Below are positions 30,925-42,856 of a DNA stretch of 64,000 nucleotides, one piece after another. The position numbers and the translations under genes were made by a program. The notes under the pieces are model-generated. The model saw nothing but the letters and a program-made list of their open reading frames with translations, had not been told where the DNA came from and searched no databases. Source of the stretch: Lucinisca nassula (lineage: Eukaryota > Mollusca > Bivalvia > Lucinida > Lucinidae); the NCBI GenBank assembly GCA_963580285.1, contig OY757012.1:169930652-169994651 (forward strand). Reading direction: 5' to 3'. Numbering within the stretch: position 1 is the stretch's first letter; each line of letters opens with the position of its first letter.

Positions 30925-31030
30925 CGTTGCCTACCCCAGCAGGTATCAAACCTGCGACCTCTTGATCACAAGTAAGACGCGCACCCGATCTCTTGATCAC
31001 AAGTAAGGCGCGCGTCTGAACTACAGAGTC
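30925..31030 (-). repeat. tRNA-like sequence with internal duplication
   Basis: The minus strand reads GCCGGACTCTGTAGTTCAGA (box A region) and later GCAGGTTTGATACCTGC (box B and T stem). Between them the 31-base anticodon-arm segment GCGCGYCTTACTTGTGATCAAGAG occurs twice. A functional tRNA is ruled out; a SINE head or tRNA pseudogene is likely. Confidence 0.55.
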
Positions 31031-31119
31031 CGGCAGTTAAGAGCTAAGATTGGTGTAATCAGACTGTAGCAATTCATGCATTTGATTAAGAATGGTGATT
31101 GTAATGACAGATGAACTAT

Positions 31120-32260
31120 TATTAATTGAGCCCCCCAAGCGAATTTGTATCTTCGAGCATTCCGTCATGACAAATTTTAACTGCGCATAACCAGCCATTC
31201 AGAGGGGGCAGGGATATGGCTTTCTGTCTGAAGGTTCCTCTTGATTCACTGCTTGTATGAGCGAGCAGCGAAGGTTCTGGCGAGACTGCGCGGATGTGCA
31301 GGCTCGCCTGAACCTTCGCTGCTCGCATAGGCGATAAGTACCAAAATTGCTTGACGGGGCCAACTATTATTAATTACTGCAGAAGCTAGCGCATATACTT
31401 TCTATTTTGTTTCAGCTGCAACATTCTATTCTTGGAACTGCTGTCAAATGTAAAGTTTAAAGACACGAGCAGCAATCAAGTGTCTTTTATCTGAAATGTT
31501 TTGTCAATTACTAGATCAGGAGCACACCCACTTGTCAGTGATGACCACTGATTGGTCAATGTATTACAAACAGCACCAAAATATTATGTCATGTTGAAAT
31601 TTACATCATATGGGGGCCACAGGTGCAAAGTCGGCACTCCTGACTGTCAAACATGCTTGGTTTGTCTTCACAGTGCTTCGTGACACATGGAGTAAGGTCT
31701 TGCCATCAAAGATATAGAGGTAAATCAAAACCATTTGATCTGACATCTGGAAATCATTTCGCTGAATGAAGACGATATTGAAGCTGAAATAAAGTGGGTA
31801 GTAACAGATGGTGGTACCAGATGGTGGTGATTTTGACAAAATTCCACGGCTGAAGTTTTAACGTAATGCGTTATCTAACCCCTTTAACCCATTTTGTACT
31901 GAAAGGAATCTACCACCTTATCTACAACACAAATCCATTCAGGAGTGTCACGTGTGTTTCTATCAAAACTTATTTGGAAAATGGCTGAACCTTCAAACAG
32001 TGCAGGCGTCTAATCTGGGCCTTCACTAATTATTATTTGACAAAACCTACAGTAAGACACGTGCGCCCAACGAAGACTCAGATCAGCCTGCGCATCCGCG
32101 CAGTCTGATCAGAGTCTTCGTTTGCGCTCAAAGGATAGCTAAGGGTCCAATGCTCCTTCATGCTGCGAGAGAAGTCTCTGGTTATACTATATGGATGCGC
32201 AGGCTAAACTGAGTCTTCGGTGGGCCCACATGTCTTGTTGTAGATTTTGTCGTGCGCTGG
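31120..32260. repeat. Two diverged palindromic elements in otherwise empty DNA
   Basis: About 31230-31330 pairs CGAGCAGCGAAGGTTCTGGC with GCCTGAACCTTCGCTGCTCG around ACTGCGCGGATGTGCAG. About 32060-32240 contains GAAGACTCAGATCAGCCTGC, CGCAGTCTGATCAGAGTCTTCG and a further inverted piece. Both look like MITE remnants. 31350-32040 has no supported gene. Confidence 0.55.
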
Positions 32261-32409
32261 CTCATTTATCCTGTTTGGGGTTTCCGGTACAAAATGGGTT
32301 AAACCTGAACCATGAACTAACTTCACAGACATACAAATGATAAGAAAAGGTCACTGGACGAGACCGATTCTTCTTGTGTTGACAGACTGTCAGTGTTTTT
32401 TGAATGTGA

Positions 32410-32623
32410 ATGATCTCTGCAATGTGGCTGTTTGTAAAATTTCTAGAATTTCTGTATTTTATAGGATTATTGCTTGTCCTGTATAGTGTTATTATGTCCT
32501 CTTATGTTGTTTACGTCAGTTGTATCTGCTTCTTGTATTTCTGTATGAAAGTGATACAGAAACAGACGACAGGGAAAATACAAGTTCAAGGACAAGGTGT
32601 ATATATTACGGGATGTGACACAG
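32410..32623 (+). CDS. SDR gene A, exon 1 (membrane anchor and start of Rossmann fold)
   Basis: 214 bp ending GGATGTGACACAG|GTACAC, phase 1, as in gene B. It encodes a hydrophobic anchor (FLYFIGLLLVLYSVIMSSYV, SCICFLYFCMKVIQ) and then QGQGVYITGCDTG, the first strand and glycine-rich turn of an SDR9C protein. ATG codons lie at residues 1 and 5 and either could be used. The gene runs away from gene B, so the two may share regulatory DNA in the repeat-filled 4.3-kb gap. Confidence 0.88.
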
Positions 32624-32839
32624 GTACACATGGTATCTTTTTTGTTTTGGAAGTCACGCTATGCTTGTTCAAGCCATTTAGTCTCGTAAATTTTATATAC
32701 GGAAACCCTTGAAGGACTGCTGACTTTACCAGTTCTTACCTTTGACTTCCTACTTCTTATTTCCTTCTTCCAACTTTTGTGCGTCTAATTAAGAAAACAT
32801 ATGAGTTCCACATATAGTATGCCAGGAAACACTTCTTAA

Positions 32840-33085
32840 CAATATTATAATGTTATTAATCAAGTAATTTCGTATTGGCCCAGTTACAGGTCCGAGGTCT
32901 GCTGTATTGGCACGAGGCCGAAGGCCGAGGCCAATACAGCTGACCGAGGACCTGTAACTGGGACAATACGAAATTACTTGATTAATGACAGTTTTATTAA
33001 CTGACACCATAAAAAACATGATTTATGATGTTTTATATTGGTTGACCTTGTGTAATATAGGATAGTCAATTAATAAATACATGTA
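32840..33085. mobile_element. Palindromic element, family Q
   Basis: Second copy of the element at 14650-14910. TTAATCAAGTAATTTCGTAT...CCCAGTTACAGGTCCGAGG pairs with CCGAGGACCTGTAACTGGGA...TACGAAATTACTTGATTAA. Flanks GACACCAT-AAAAACATGATT and TAGTCAATTAATAA are shared. Confidence 0.8.
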
Positions 33086-33699
33086 TAACCCTGCTTTTTA
33101 TTTATTTATTTATTTATCAGATTTTAAATACAAAATGAAGTAAAATGGAATTCATTGTAATTCGAAATCATTTTCAAGTGTAGAGACATTCACGTAGGCC
33201 TACCTGTATTTTGATCTGACATAAAGATTAGAGTTTACATTACATTTCAAGTTGATGTTTTCCAATTACAATGGTGGCCCTAAGGAAACTTTTCATCCTC
33301 GTTTTACTTTCGGCATAACAGTATGTTTTTTACATTTTCATAAAGAAGAATACCCGCCTTACATGATCCTGGCAGTTGTCAGAACTGTACATCGGGCGTA
33401 AGCGAGCTATTGGCCAATATATCTCTGACGCCATATTAAGCCATAGATAATTCACAGTGTACTTACTTATAGCACGTGAACAATTCTTTTGCGATTTCAC
33501 ACTAATTCCATTAAATAAACAGTATCTTGACGTATGACCTACTTTTTAAAAACTTTAACATCGGCCATAATTTTTGATTGGTAAGCGATATGGCTTTCAT
33601 ATTTCATATGCGCATTTTATGTCACAAGAATTTCTAGTGATCTCATAATGGAGTTGGTAGCTTCTTTTTTGCTACCTAGGAGACATTGTCTCTGCAGCC
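33086..33699. other. No recognisable feature
   Basis: AT-rich intron sequence of SDR gene A; nothing supported. Confidence 0.35.
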
Positions 33700-34290
33700 G
33701 GTGGCTGTAATATTTTGACCACATCACGTGTGAAAACAGCCTGGAATAAGTTCAAGGAGCTGCTACCAGTTCTGTCTTCCCCGCCACCTCTCATTCAAGA
33801 CACGTGGCCGTGTGTACAGCTATTGTGTGCGGAGTGCAATGCTCCATGCGAGTGAGACTTGGCCATTGACAAAACCAAACCTCCAATAACGGGGCAATGA
33901 TCAGACAGATCTTCAACAGCAAGCTGCAAGTCACTGTCACCGTCAGGTCCAATGAGTTACTTGCGCGGATCATTGCTTTTACTTCTATTTGGCATTGAGG
34001 ACCTGGACCTAATCCTTGAGGCGAGACGGCTGCACTGGTATAGACATGTGGAACGCTCCAACGGTGCAGTCAAGACAGCCTTTGACATAAAGGTGGGTGG
34101 AAAACGTGGACCTGGGGGGCCTAAACATGCCCTGAAACAGCCGCAGTGAGTGGAAACTCTCAGCTATCTATCCTCATGATAGACATACATGGAGATCTGG
34201 TGTGAGATCTGCCATGCGTGCAGCAAGCCAACTACCTGGAAGGGACCTACTTATGTATATTTCGTCCCTGTACCTGCACGTTAATAAAAA
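33700..34290 (+). pseudogene. 3' fragment of a LINE (C-terminal part of the RT protein)
   Basis: Successive frames give TTSRVKTAWNKFKELLPVLS, then IEDLDLILEARRLHWYRHVE and GGKRGPGGPKHALKQ, then PTTWKGPTYV. This order is typical of the region after the reverse transcriptase in RTE/craniate-type LINEs ('W.GHVER...K.....GKR..GRPK'). Stops and frameshifts break it. A (GAT)n tail follows at 34295-34325. Confidence 0.7.
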
Positions 34291-34325
34291 ATCCGAGGAT
34301 GATAATGACGATGATGATGATGATG

Positions 34326-35373
34326 AAAATATATTTTTACATGTAAATGTTTGTATAAAATAACACATTGCAATTTGAGTAAGCAGTTGACATTTTCTTA
34401 TTTGTTTAGTTTGTAAAATTGAAAAAAAAAGTCTTCTTTTTATATGTAAATATGTGTACATGTAAATAGAAATTGAAACTGATTCCGATATATAACAAAC
34501 AGATTGGAATTTCTGTGCTATGAGTTAATTCCTGCATTGTACATAGACAACCAATGTATATAAGCAATAAATATTCAACTATGATAAATATAGTATATGA
34601 AATATCTGTACATAAATTTTCAAAATGCATTCGATAATATTCTCTTTGCTATAAATATAATTGTGTACTTTCAAAACATTAGATATCCAACTGTGATAAA
34701 AAATAAGGTATATTTGTAAATAAATATTTGTAAATTAAACATTGTAATTTGAGTGAGCAATTTATTCAACTTTGCGAAGTTTGTATGAAGTATATTCTTT
34801 GTTCATTATACATGTATTTTAGAATTAATTATTCAACTCTCGTAAGTATTTATAAAATGTCTGTATATAACTGTTTGTTGATAATAAAATAGTATCAGTG
34901 GAATAAGCACATTTTCAAATTAGCTTAGGATGAATAGTTTATACATGCAAATATGTAAAAATAAATAATATGAATTACATAGATTACATCCAAATAGAAA
35001 ACTTTATGATACTTGTATTTAATACATTGTACATCTTGGATACATATGGTAACAAAATCTGCAATTTTGTGATGTAAATATAGAATTCGTTTTCAACGCT
35101 GATAAATGAATAGAAACTATCTTGCATATACCTTTGTATAGAAAGCGTGTATATGATAGCCTTGACATATTTAAGAAATATATGTAAAATATTATTTTAT
35201 TGGACAAAAAATTCGTATATATAAATATCTCCTTGAAGACCGTGACCCTGTATTATTAAGTGTGGCTTTCGTGTCAATCGTTCGAACTATGAACTCTGTA
35301 TATGCATGCTGGTTATGTATAACAATCAATTAATGAAGAGGTTTTTTGTATATAATAAGCATGATAAGGTAGT
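34326..35373. repeat. AT-rich tract with diverged TTTGTAAATA repeats
   Basis: Phrases such as ACACATTGCAATTTGAGTAA and AACATTGTAATTTGAGTGAG recur, along with many TGTAAATA/TACATGTAAAT words. This suggests an old tandem array. No gene is supported. Confidence 0.4.
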
Positions 35374-35536
35374 GAGTGAGTGAGATTTAGTTTTACGTCC
35401 CACCAACAGCTAAGGTCATACGGAGACGGGACCTCGGTTTAAAGACTCATCCGAAAGTCTGGAGAAGCCCGGGATCGATCCTGCGATCCCTGTTTTACAA
35501 GGCGAGTAGCATAACCACTGCACCACGGAGGCTTCT
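35374..35536 (-). repeat. tRNA-derived SINE, family T, full copy with 13-bp target duplication
   Basis: ATGATAAGGTAGT occurs at 35361-35373 and 35537-35549. The minus strand reads AGAAGCCTCCGTGGTGCAGT (box A), an anticodon-like CCTTGTAAAAC loop, GGATCGATCCCGGG (box B), the shared body TTTCGGATGAGTCTTTAAAC and an ACTC tail. Confidence 0.85.
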
Positions 35537-35549
35537 ATGATAAGGTAGT

Positions 35550-35890
35550 ATCAAAAACTTTAGAACTTACCATAACAATACGGTATGTCTATGTTTAAAA
35601 AAACAGTGTTTTCTCTTCCATTTTCATCCATAGTATATACTTCAAATCTCACTGGAAAACGCAAAGTGTCAATCTGAACCATTGTGCTGTATTGCCATTA
35701 TAATTTTACTTGGTGGTCCTTCACATCCTCCTTAATTAACGAGAAGAAAATGTATACATCAGTTTTCTTACCATCATAAATCTCAAATGGAAATATGTGA
35801 CGTTCCTGCAATTTACGGACAAATTTGAATAAATTTAAGACCGTAAATTAGGGTGATAAACATATTTGTCATTCAGCCATCAAGTTTGCT
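35550..35890. other. No recognisable feature
   Basis: Unique-looking sequence between the SINE and the Penelope-like remnant. Confidence 0.35.
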
Positions 35891-37260
35891 GTGTGTGTTA
35901 CCGAAGGCCAAGACAAGCTTCCTACGCTATACTGGTTACCAAAACTTCATAAAAGACCTTACAAAGCACGGTTTATTGCAAATTCTAGCTCTTGCACTAC
36001 CTCTGAACTTTCTAAATTATTAACTTCCAGTCTTACTGCTATTAAAACGCATGTGATTAGATATTGTGATATTTAAAGTCTTTGAAAGATCAGGAAGAAA
36101 TCTGCTTTTGTCTATACAAAATTCGAATGAGGTTTTAAATAAAATGAAATCCAGACATTTTCGTGCTTCAAGTCTGTCTACTTACGATTTTTCCACTCTT
36201 TACACTACACTTCCTCATAATCTTATAAAAGAAAAGCTTAACTGAATGGGCTTTTCACAGAGAAGATTCTCTCTATCTTGCATGTAATGTCAGAAATGCA
36301 TTTTTCACTTCTAAAGAGCATAAGAATTATACACTTTGGTCATGTCAGAAAGTGTGTGATGCCCTCACCTTTCTACTTGACAATATTTATATTAGATTCG
36401 GTACTAAGTTATTTAGACAGATTGTGGGCATTCCGATGGGTACGAATTGCGCACCTCTTGTGGCTGATCTATTCTTGTATTGTTATGAAAGAGACTTCAT
36501 GTTGTCGCTTTCCATTGATAACCAATCTGAAATTATTGAAGCTTTTAGCTCTACTTCTAGATATTTAGATGATTTATTAAATACTGATAATACCTATTTC
36601 GGTGGTTTGATCAGTCAGATTTAACCCCCAGAACTTCAGTTAAATAAAGCAAATTCTTCTGATACTGAGGCCCCGTTTTTGGATTTAAATATATCTATTT
36701 TAGATGGGTTTCTTTCGTGCAAAATTTATGATAAACGCGATGACTTTGATTTTGATATTGTAAATTTTCCTTTTTTGGATGGTGATGTTCCTCGTGCGCC
36801 ATCGTATGACGTTTATATTTCGCAATTAATTCGATTTGCTAGAGTGTGTAGTCATGTAACTGACTTCAACACTCGTAATAAATTACTAACGGCTAAACTT
36901 CTTAATCAGGGTTATCGGTACCATAAACTACGCAAAGCCTTTTCAAAATTATATAGACGCCATTCAGATTTAATTTCAAAATTCAATATTGGACTTAAAT
37001 CTCTTCTGCAACAAGGTCTATCGGAACCCGAATTTTATGGTGACTTTGTATATGAATTCAGAAAAATATATAACCGCAATGACTTTAGCACCCAATTTCG
37101 TAAAATCATTCTTCTATATAAATAGATTGGGTACAACATGGATATTATACGACAGACTGCATGCATGGTAGTTAACCAAATCACGGTTGGCAACTTTGCT
37201 TCCCTCTTTAATTGCACGCCGGTGGGTCAGGCCTCAGATTCTATGCCGGTTCCAACGTAA
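35891..37260 (+). pseudogene. Penelope-like element, reverse transcriptase remnant
   Basis: Successive frames read LPTLYWLPKLHKRPYKARFI, LSTYDFSTLYTTLPHNLI, QIVGIPMGTNCAPLVADLFL, the catalytic box TSRYLDDLLN, then CKIYDKRDDFDFDIVNFPFL and SDLISKFNIGLKSLLQQGLS. The 'PKLHK', 'GIPMGTN' and 'YLDD' blocks place it with the Penelope-like type of reverse transcriptase; a related YLDD-type class remains possible. At least four frame breaks or stops (near 36076, 36240, 36622 and 37123) inactivate it. No GIY-YIG nuclease is seen. Fragments of the same family lie at 51256-51620 and 53560-53860. Confidence 0.7.
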
Positions 37261-37850
37261 AAGCTTATTGAGAATTAGAGAGATCTAATTCAAGGTAATG
37301 TTGGTTGGTGCCTGATGCTCTGTCTCTGGTCGAGTCTAACTGTTGGTTTTCTTTTGCTCCAGCATTTCAGTGGTTTCTTGCTGTCGAGTCCTCACCGTTG
37401 TTTCACCTCTGTGGTTCTTTGATTATTTGTGTTCACGGAGATGTTGCACTGATGGAGGAGGCCTTCATGCGGACTGAACAAATTATTTATCTAAATCGCG
37501 ACGGAAGTAAGGGCGAGGATTGTGGCCACGTTAAATCGATTTAAGCCCCCCCCCCCCCCACCCAGTGGAAATCTTTCCACTGACCGTTCCATTGCGGTTC
37601 TTCTGTGGCGATTTATTTATGTGGTTGTTTGTTACTTACTGTGTGTATCACTTGTGTCTTTTTATTTTGGATGGCCATATGGCCATTTTGTGGGAAAGTA
37701 ACTGTCCTTATGGCCTTCCTTTGTTTAGGTATCCATTATGGTCTGGTTGCTTAATGTTTGTGTTTCTGTCCCTTTGGTGTCTTTGATGGGTGGAGTAAGT
37801 TAATTGTATCGATTCCTGATCTTTGTTTTACTTCTACTTTACATATTAAT
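37261..37850 (+). repeat. 3' region of the Penelope-like element (reference copy of family P)
   Basis: Follows the reverse transcriptase directly and contains TTTCTTGCTGTCGAGTCCTC, AAATCGCGACGGAAGTAAGG, a poly-C run, CCACTGACCGTTCC, GGATGGCCATATGGCCATTT and TTGGTGTCTTTGATGGGTGG. Eight or more pieces of it are scattered in the window on both strands, so it is the most mobile part of the family. Confidence 0.75.
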
Positions 37851-38420
37851 TAAGGCAATTTTCACAGCTAGAGCTGATCTATTTCTTAAATATAAGCGAT
37901 ACACGCACCAAAAGAAGTTGTAGACATAATTTTCTTCAGTAAGTTCTGACAATTAATAGAGCCGCGGTTTATCGGTAAGCATCAAAATAATTGTTTTACC
38001 ACTTGGCAACCTCACACAAAGTTTAACCATGAGGTTTACGACAAAGATTATTTGAAACAACTTGTCCTTGGCGTGCTTATAGTGGCTATTATCATTTATA
38101 TTGGAGATCTTAAATCGGTTTTGGTTCGTTTTGAGAGGTGGTAATCTCTTTGTCTGGGGACGTTGACGTTACAAATACAGCCAATAGTTAGATTGACGAA
38201 ATCTGGTCTAAATTAAAGCTCTGAATGTAGTCGAGGGTCGACTGATCCTGAGTGAAGGCTAGGGAAATAGTCCTGAACTGAGACTTAAGCTGTTTCTTTT
38301 AACCCTCAACTTCCAGTATTATAAGCGAGCAGTGTAGACCTAATCAAACGCCGCGTCTGATCTTGGTCTCCACTGTTTGTCACTGCCAGAGTACACAAGA
38401 GCAGTCCAGATTTTACTTTT
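37851..38420. other. No firm feature
   Basis: A phrase around GCAGTGTAGACC...GGTCTCCACTGTTTG is a weak palindrome like that at 28740-28820. Otherwise nothing recognised. Confidence 0.35.
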
Positions 38421-40462
38421 TATCCCCCGACCGAATAGGTTCGGGGGATATAGCGATCAGCCTGGCGTCCGTCCGTCCGTCTGTCCGTCCGTCCGTCCGT
38501 CCGTAGACGCAACCTTGTGATGGCCATAACTCCTATACCCTTTGAGATTCATTGATGGTTCTTGGCACAATTGTTCACAAGGCCGAGACGGCGTGTCATG
38601 CGCAAGAACCAGAACTCTGGATGCCATACTTTTTTAGTTATCTCCCCTTTTAATAATATAGAATGACTACTTTGTGATGGCCATAAGTCCAATACCCTTT
38701 GAGATATATTGATGGTACCTGGCACAGTTATTCACAAGGCTGAGACGGCGTGTCATGCACAAGAACCACAACTCTGGTTGCCATGGGTTTGGAGTTATCT
38801 CCCCTTCCAATAAAATAGAGTGACAATCTTGTGATGGCCATAACTCCTTTACCCTTTGAGATTCATTGATGGTGCTTGGCACAATTGTTCACAAGGCTGA
38901 GACGGCGTGTCATGCGTAAGAACCAGAACTCTGGATACCATACTTTGTTAGTTATCTCCCCTTTTAATAATATATAATGACTACTTTGTGATGGCCATAA
39001 CTCCAATACCCTTTGAGATATATTGATGGTACCTGGCACAATTGTTCACAAGGCTGAGACGGTGTGTCATGCACAAGAACAACAACTCTGGTTGCCATGG
39101 TTTTGGAGTTATCTCCCCTTCCAATAAAATAGAGTGACAGCCTTGTGATGGCCATAACTCCTATACCCTTTGAGATTCATTGATGGTTCTTTGTACAGTT
39201 GTTCACAAGGCTGAGACGGCATGTCACGCCTAAGAACCAGAACTCTGGATGCCATACTTTTTTAAGTTATCTCCCCTTTTAATAATATAGAATGACTACT
39301 TTGTGTTGGCCATAACTCCAATACCCTTTGAGATATATTGATGGTACCTGGCACAGTTGTTCACAAGGTTGAGACGGCGTGTCGTGCACAAGAACAACAA
39401 CTCAGGTTGCCATGGTTTTGGAGTTATCTCCCCTTCCAATAAAATAGAGTGACAACATTATGATGGCCATAATTTCAATACCCTTTAAGATATATTGACG
39501 ATACCTGGCACAGTTGTTCGCAAGGCCGAGACGGTGTGTCAGGCACAAGAACCACAACTATGGGTGCCATGGTTTTTTAGTTATCTCCCCTTCCAATAAC
39601 ATAGAATCACTACCTTGTGATGGCCACATCTCCAACACTCGTTGAGATATATTGATGATACTTGGTAAAGTTATACATGAGGTTAAGCAGGTGTGTCATG
39701 TGCAAGAACCACAACTCTGGGTGCCCTGGTGTTTTCATTATCTCTCCTGACAATATAACCTTGTGATGGCCATAACTCCAATACCCTTTGAGATATATTG
39801 ATGGTACTTGGCACAATTGTATACAACATTGAGATGGCGCTTCATGCCTAAGAACCACAACTCTGGGTGCTATGCTATTTGAGTTATCTCCCCTTCCAAT
39901 CCTTGTGATCATCGTACCTCCAATACCCTTTGAGACATATTTGTGGTACTTGATGCAGATGTACATGAGGTTAAGCAGGTGTGTCATGCTCAAGAATTAC
40001 AACTCTGGGTGCTCTGGTTTTTTAGTTATCTCCCCTGGCAATATAACCTTGTGATGGCCATAACTCCAACACCCTTTGAGACATATTGAAGGAACTTGGC
40101 ACAATTGTATACAAGGTACGGAAGGGATGTCATGTGCAAGAATCACAACTGTTGGTGCTGTGGTATTTGAGTTATCTACCCTTCCAATATAACAGTATGA
40201 CCAGCTTGTGATCACCATATCTTCAACACCTTTTGAGACATATTGATGGTACTTTGTACAGAAATACATGAGCTTAAGCAGGCATGTCATGCACAAGAAC
40301 CACATTTTTGAGTGCCCTTGTTTTTTAGTTATCTCCCCTGACCGTATAATCTTGTGATGGCCATAACTGCAATACTTTTGTGATATATTGCTGGTTTAAT
40401 TCTGGTGCACTTTCTATTGGTGAACAATCTTCTGAAGGCCATATTGGCTTTTGGTCGGGGGA
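38421..40462. mobile_element. Non-autonomous element 3, inverted ends and 157-bp tandem core
   Basis: ATCCCCCGACC (38422-38432) and GGTCGGGGGAT (40452-40462) are perfect inverted ends. The left end is itself a hairpin (TATCCCCCGA...TCGGGGGATA) and is followed by a (GTCC)n run. The core has about 13 units starting GTGATGGCCATAACTCC(A/T)ATACC at spacing near 157 bp. The first six alternate between an 'ACCAGAACTCTGGATGCCAT' form and an 'ACCACAACTCTGGTTGCCAT' form. No transposase. Confidence 0.75.
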
Positions 40463-40794
40463 TTTGCCATTTCTTCCGATGGCTATTTTTATGCAATGCT
40501 CTGTCGTTCCAGGGAGGAGACTAGCGCTGCTACAAATAACCGGTGCATGGATTCTGTACATTACCAGCGATAGTCACAAAGACAAAAGCAGACAGGATCT
40601 AGCTAGATACATAATTATTCCTTACCGTTATTTTTGCAAGAACCCATTATTAATACTGTAGCAAGATAAAACTCTGACTGTCCTCGTCAGTGATTTATTA
40701 CAAAATGAAAATGGCGAGGATCAGTTATTGAGTATATTCATTTAGGAGGGGTTAGCGTTCAAATTACAGTACATGCTGTCTCGAATTAGAATTG
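40463..40794. other. No recognisable feature
   Basis: Unique-looking intron sequence of SDR gene A. Confidence 0.35.
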
Positions 40795-41075
40795 AAGCCA
40801 ATGATCAGGACTCGATACAATAAACCCACAGCTCCCATCAGAGACACCAAAGAGAAAGGAACACAAACATGAAACAACAGGCCCAAATTGAAACATTAAT
40901 AGCGGAAAGCCAAAAGGACTACAACATAAGCGATAAAAACACTCAAAGACAAACCGTAACAAAAATAAACCACGACAGAAGAACCGCCTTGGGCCTTGGA
41001 ACGATGAGTGGCCACAATCCTCGCCCTTACCAACGTTGCGAAGTCTTGTTTAAATAAATTAAACAAGGTAGTTTT

Positions 41076-41153
<78 letters not shown>

Positions 41154-41720
41154 CTTCACCATTTTGTTAATAAGGAACAAAATAGAAGTGGAGGCAATGA
41201 TCAGGAATCGATACAATTAACCCACAGCTCCCATCAGAGACACCAAAGGGAAAGAAACACAGACTTGAAACAACAGACCCTAACATCAATAGCGGAAAGC
41301 CAAATGACAGTTACTTTCCCACAAAATGGCCAATAATATGCCCAAAAAAATAATGTAAGCGACACAAGCACCCAAAGACAAACCATAACAAAATTAAACC
41401 GCGACAGAAGAACCGCCTTGGTACGGTCAGCGGAAACGAATTCCACTGGGGGCTTAAATCGATTTTACGTGGCCACAATCCTCGCCCTTGCTTCCGTCGC
41501 GATTAAGACAAATAATTTGTTCAGTCCGCAGGAAGGCCTCCTAACTCATCAGTGCAACATCTCCGTGAACACAAAAATCACGCAACCACAGAGATAACAC
41601 AACGGTGAGGACTCGACAGCAAGAAACCTCTGAAATGCTAGAGCAAAAGAAAACAAACAGTTAGACTCCGATGGGCCCGACCAGAGACAGAGCATCAGGT
41701 ACCAACCAACATAAGCCTAA
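40795..41720 (-). repeat. Two Penelope-like 3' regions (family P) split by a GA microsatellite
   Basis: GATCAGGA(C/A)TCGATACAAT...AACCCACAGCTCCCATCAGA starts both 40795-41030 and 41160-41720. The second is longer and reaches GACCAGAGACAGAGCATCAGG. They are in the same orientation and represent two insertions or a partial tandem duplication. Confidence 0.75.
41078..41152. repeat. (GA)n microsatellite
   Basis: About 37 GA units between two family P copies. Confidence 0.98.
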
Positions 41721-41879
41721 ACACAAACATAACCAATAAAGTCATTTTCCGTCTATATTAGGGAAGGTTGTCAGATCTCTTCCAAAAGATTGAAAGCACA
41801 CAAGGGATAGGCTGCGTCTAATGATTTTGGCACTGACTTATATATGTATCCTCAAGTCTTATAATATGAAGTTTTTTTT

Positions 41880-42090
41880 TAGTTTTTCTTTGAATGTGTG
41901 TATCGCTTATATCTTATTGTTTTGGATAGCCCATTGGCCATTTTATGAGCAACTTCCTTTTTTGCTTTCCTCTATTGATGCTTTCATTAGGGTCTAGTTA
42001 TATCATGTTTGTGTTTCTTTCCTTTTGGTGTCTCTGATGGGAGGTGTGTGTTAATTATAGCTATTCCTGATCATTGCCTTCACTTTTTTA
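41880..42090 (+). repeat. Penelope-like 3' region (family P), partial
   Basis: Distal part only: GTGTGTATCGCTTATATC, GGATAGCCCATTGGCCATTT, TTTTGGTGTCTCTGATGGGA, TTCCTGATCATTGCC. 42091-42357 holds only CAT-repeat words and an AT-rich intron end. Confidence 0.75.
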
Positions 42091-42357
42091 AGACAACTTC
42101 ATAGCCAAACTATATCAACGGAGCCACCCTACATAAACGGGGTCAGACGTGTTTTTAGCTGTCTGTGATTTCATTCAGAGCCGCACTTGATCCGGAAGTT
42201 CCACATAAGATTTTAGGTGCGGAATTAGTTTTGCTTTTGGTCGTAATCATCATCATCATCATCGTCTGATTTTTGCTTTGATCATCATGATTAACATTAA
42301 ATCATATTATTAGTAGCAGCAGTATTTTATTATTACCTTACTATTGGAATATTTCAG

Positions 42358-42557
42358 GATTTGGGCATGATCTTGCTCGTAGATTGGATGAAATAGGTTT
42401 TACCGTGTTTGCTGGTTGTTTACATCCTACTAGTAACGGAGCCAAGAAACTCACGTCTGTCTCTTCACAGCGCTTACATATTGTTCCTCTTGATGTCGGC
42501 ACTGATGAAAGTGTGGAGAAAGCCCACAAATACGTGGTGGACCATTTACCTGAAATG
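42358..42557 (+). CDS. SDR gene A, exon 2 (one base short of the paralogue)
   Basis: Acceptor GGAATATTTCAG|GATTTGG. Encodes FGHDLARRLDEIGFTVFAGC, then QRLHIVPLDVGTDESVEKAH and ends HLPEM. It aligns without gaps to 66 codons of gene B exon 2. The exon is 200 bp where gene B has 201: gene B ends GAA AAT G|GT, this one GAA ATG|GT, as if one A of the A-run was lost. Joined to exon 3 with the obvious donor, the frame would hit TAG after four codons. So either the sequence carries an error or allele here, or the gene is a pseudogene, or another donor is used. The donor runs straight into a CT microsatellite. Confidence 0.85.
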
Positions 42558-42559
42558 GT

Positions 42560-42560
<1 letters not shown>

Positions 42561-42627
<67 letters not shown>

Positions 42628-42789
42628 AATCGACTATCCGAAACTTCTAGCAACATTTCATACCGATAACGTACCCGGGACACTTCTGAATATATGTTGA
42701 ACTAAAAAAAATACTTTTTTCTGTTTGCCTGAATGATGAAATTTATGTTCAATGGATTTATTATAAGAACACAGATAGTATGTTAACCA

Positions 42790-42856
<67 letters not shown>

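Noticed and set aside
34010..34149. Host gene encoding a Gly/Lys-rich protein
   Set aside because: The 'GGKRGPGGPK' stretch fits the C-terminus of LINE proteins, with matching upstream and downstream fragments in other frames.
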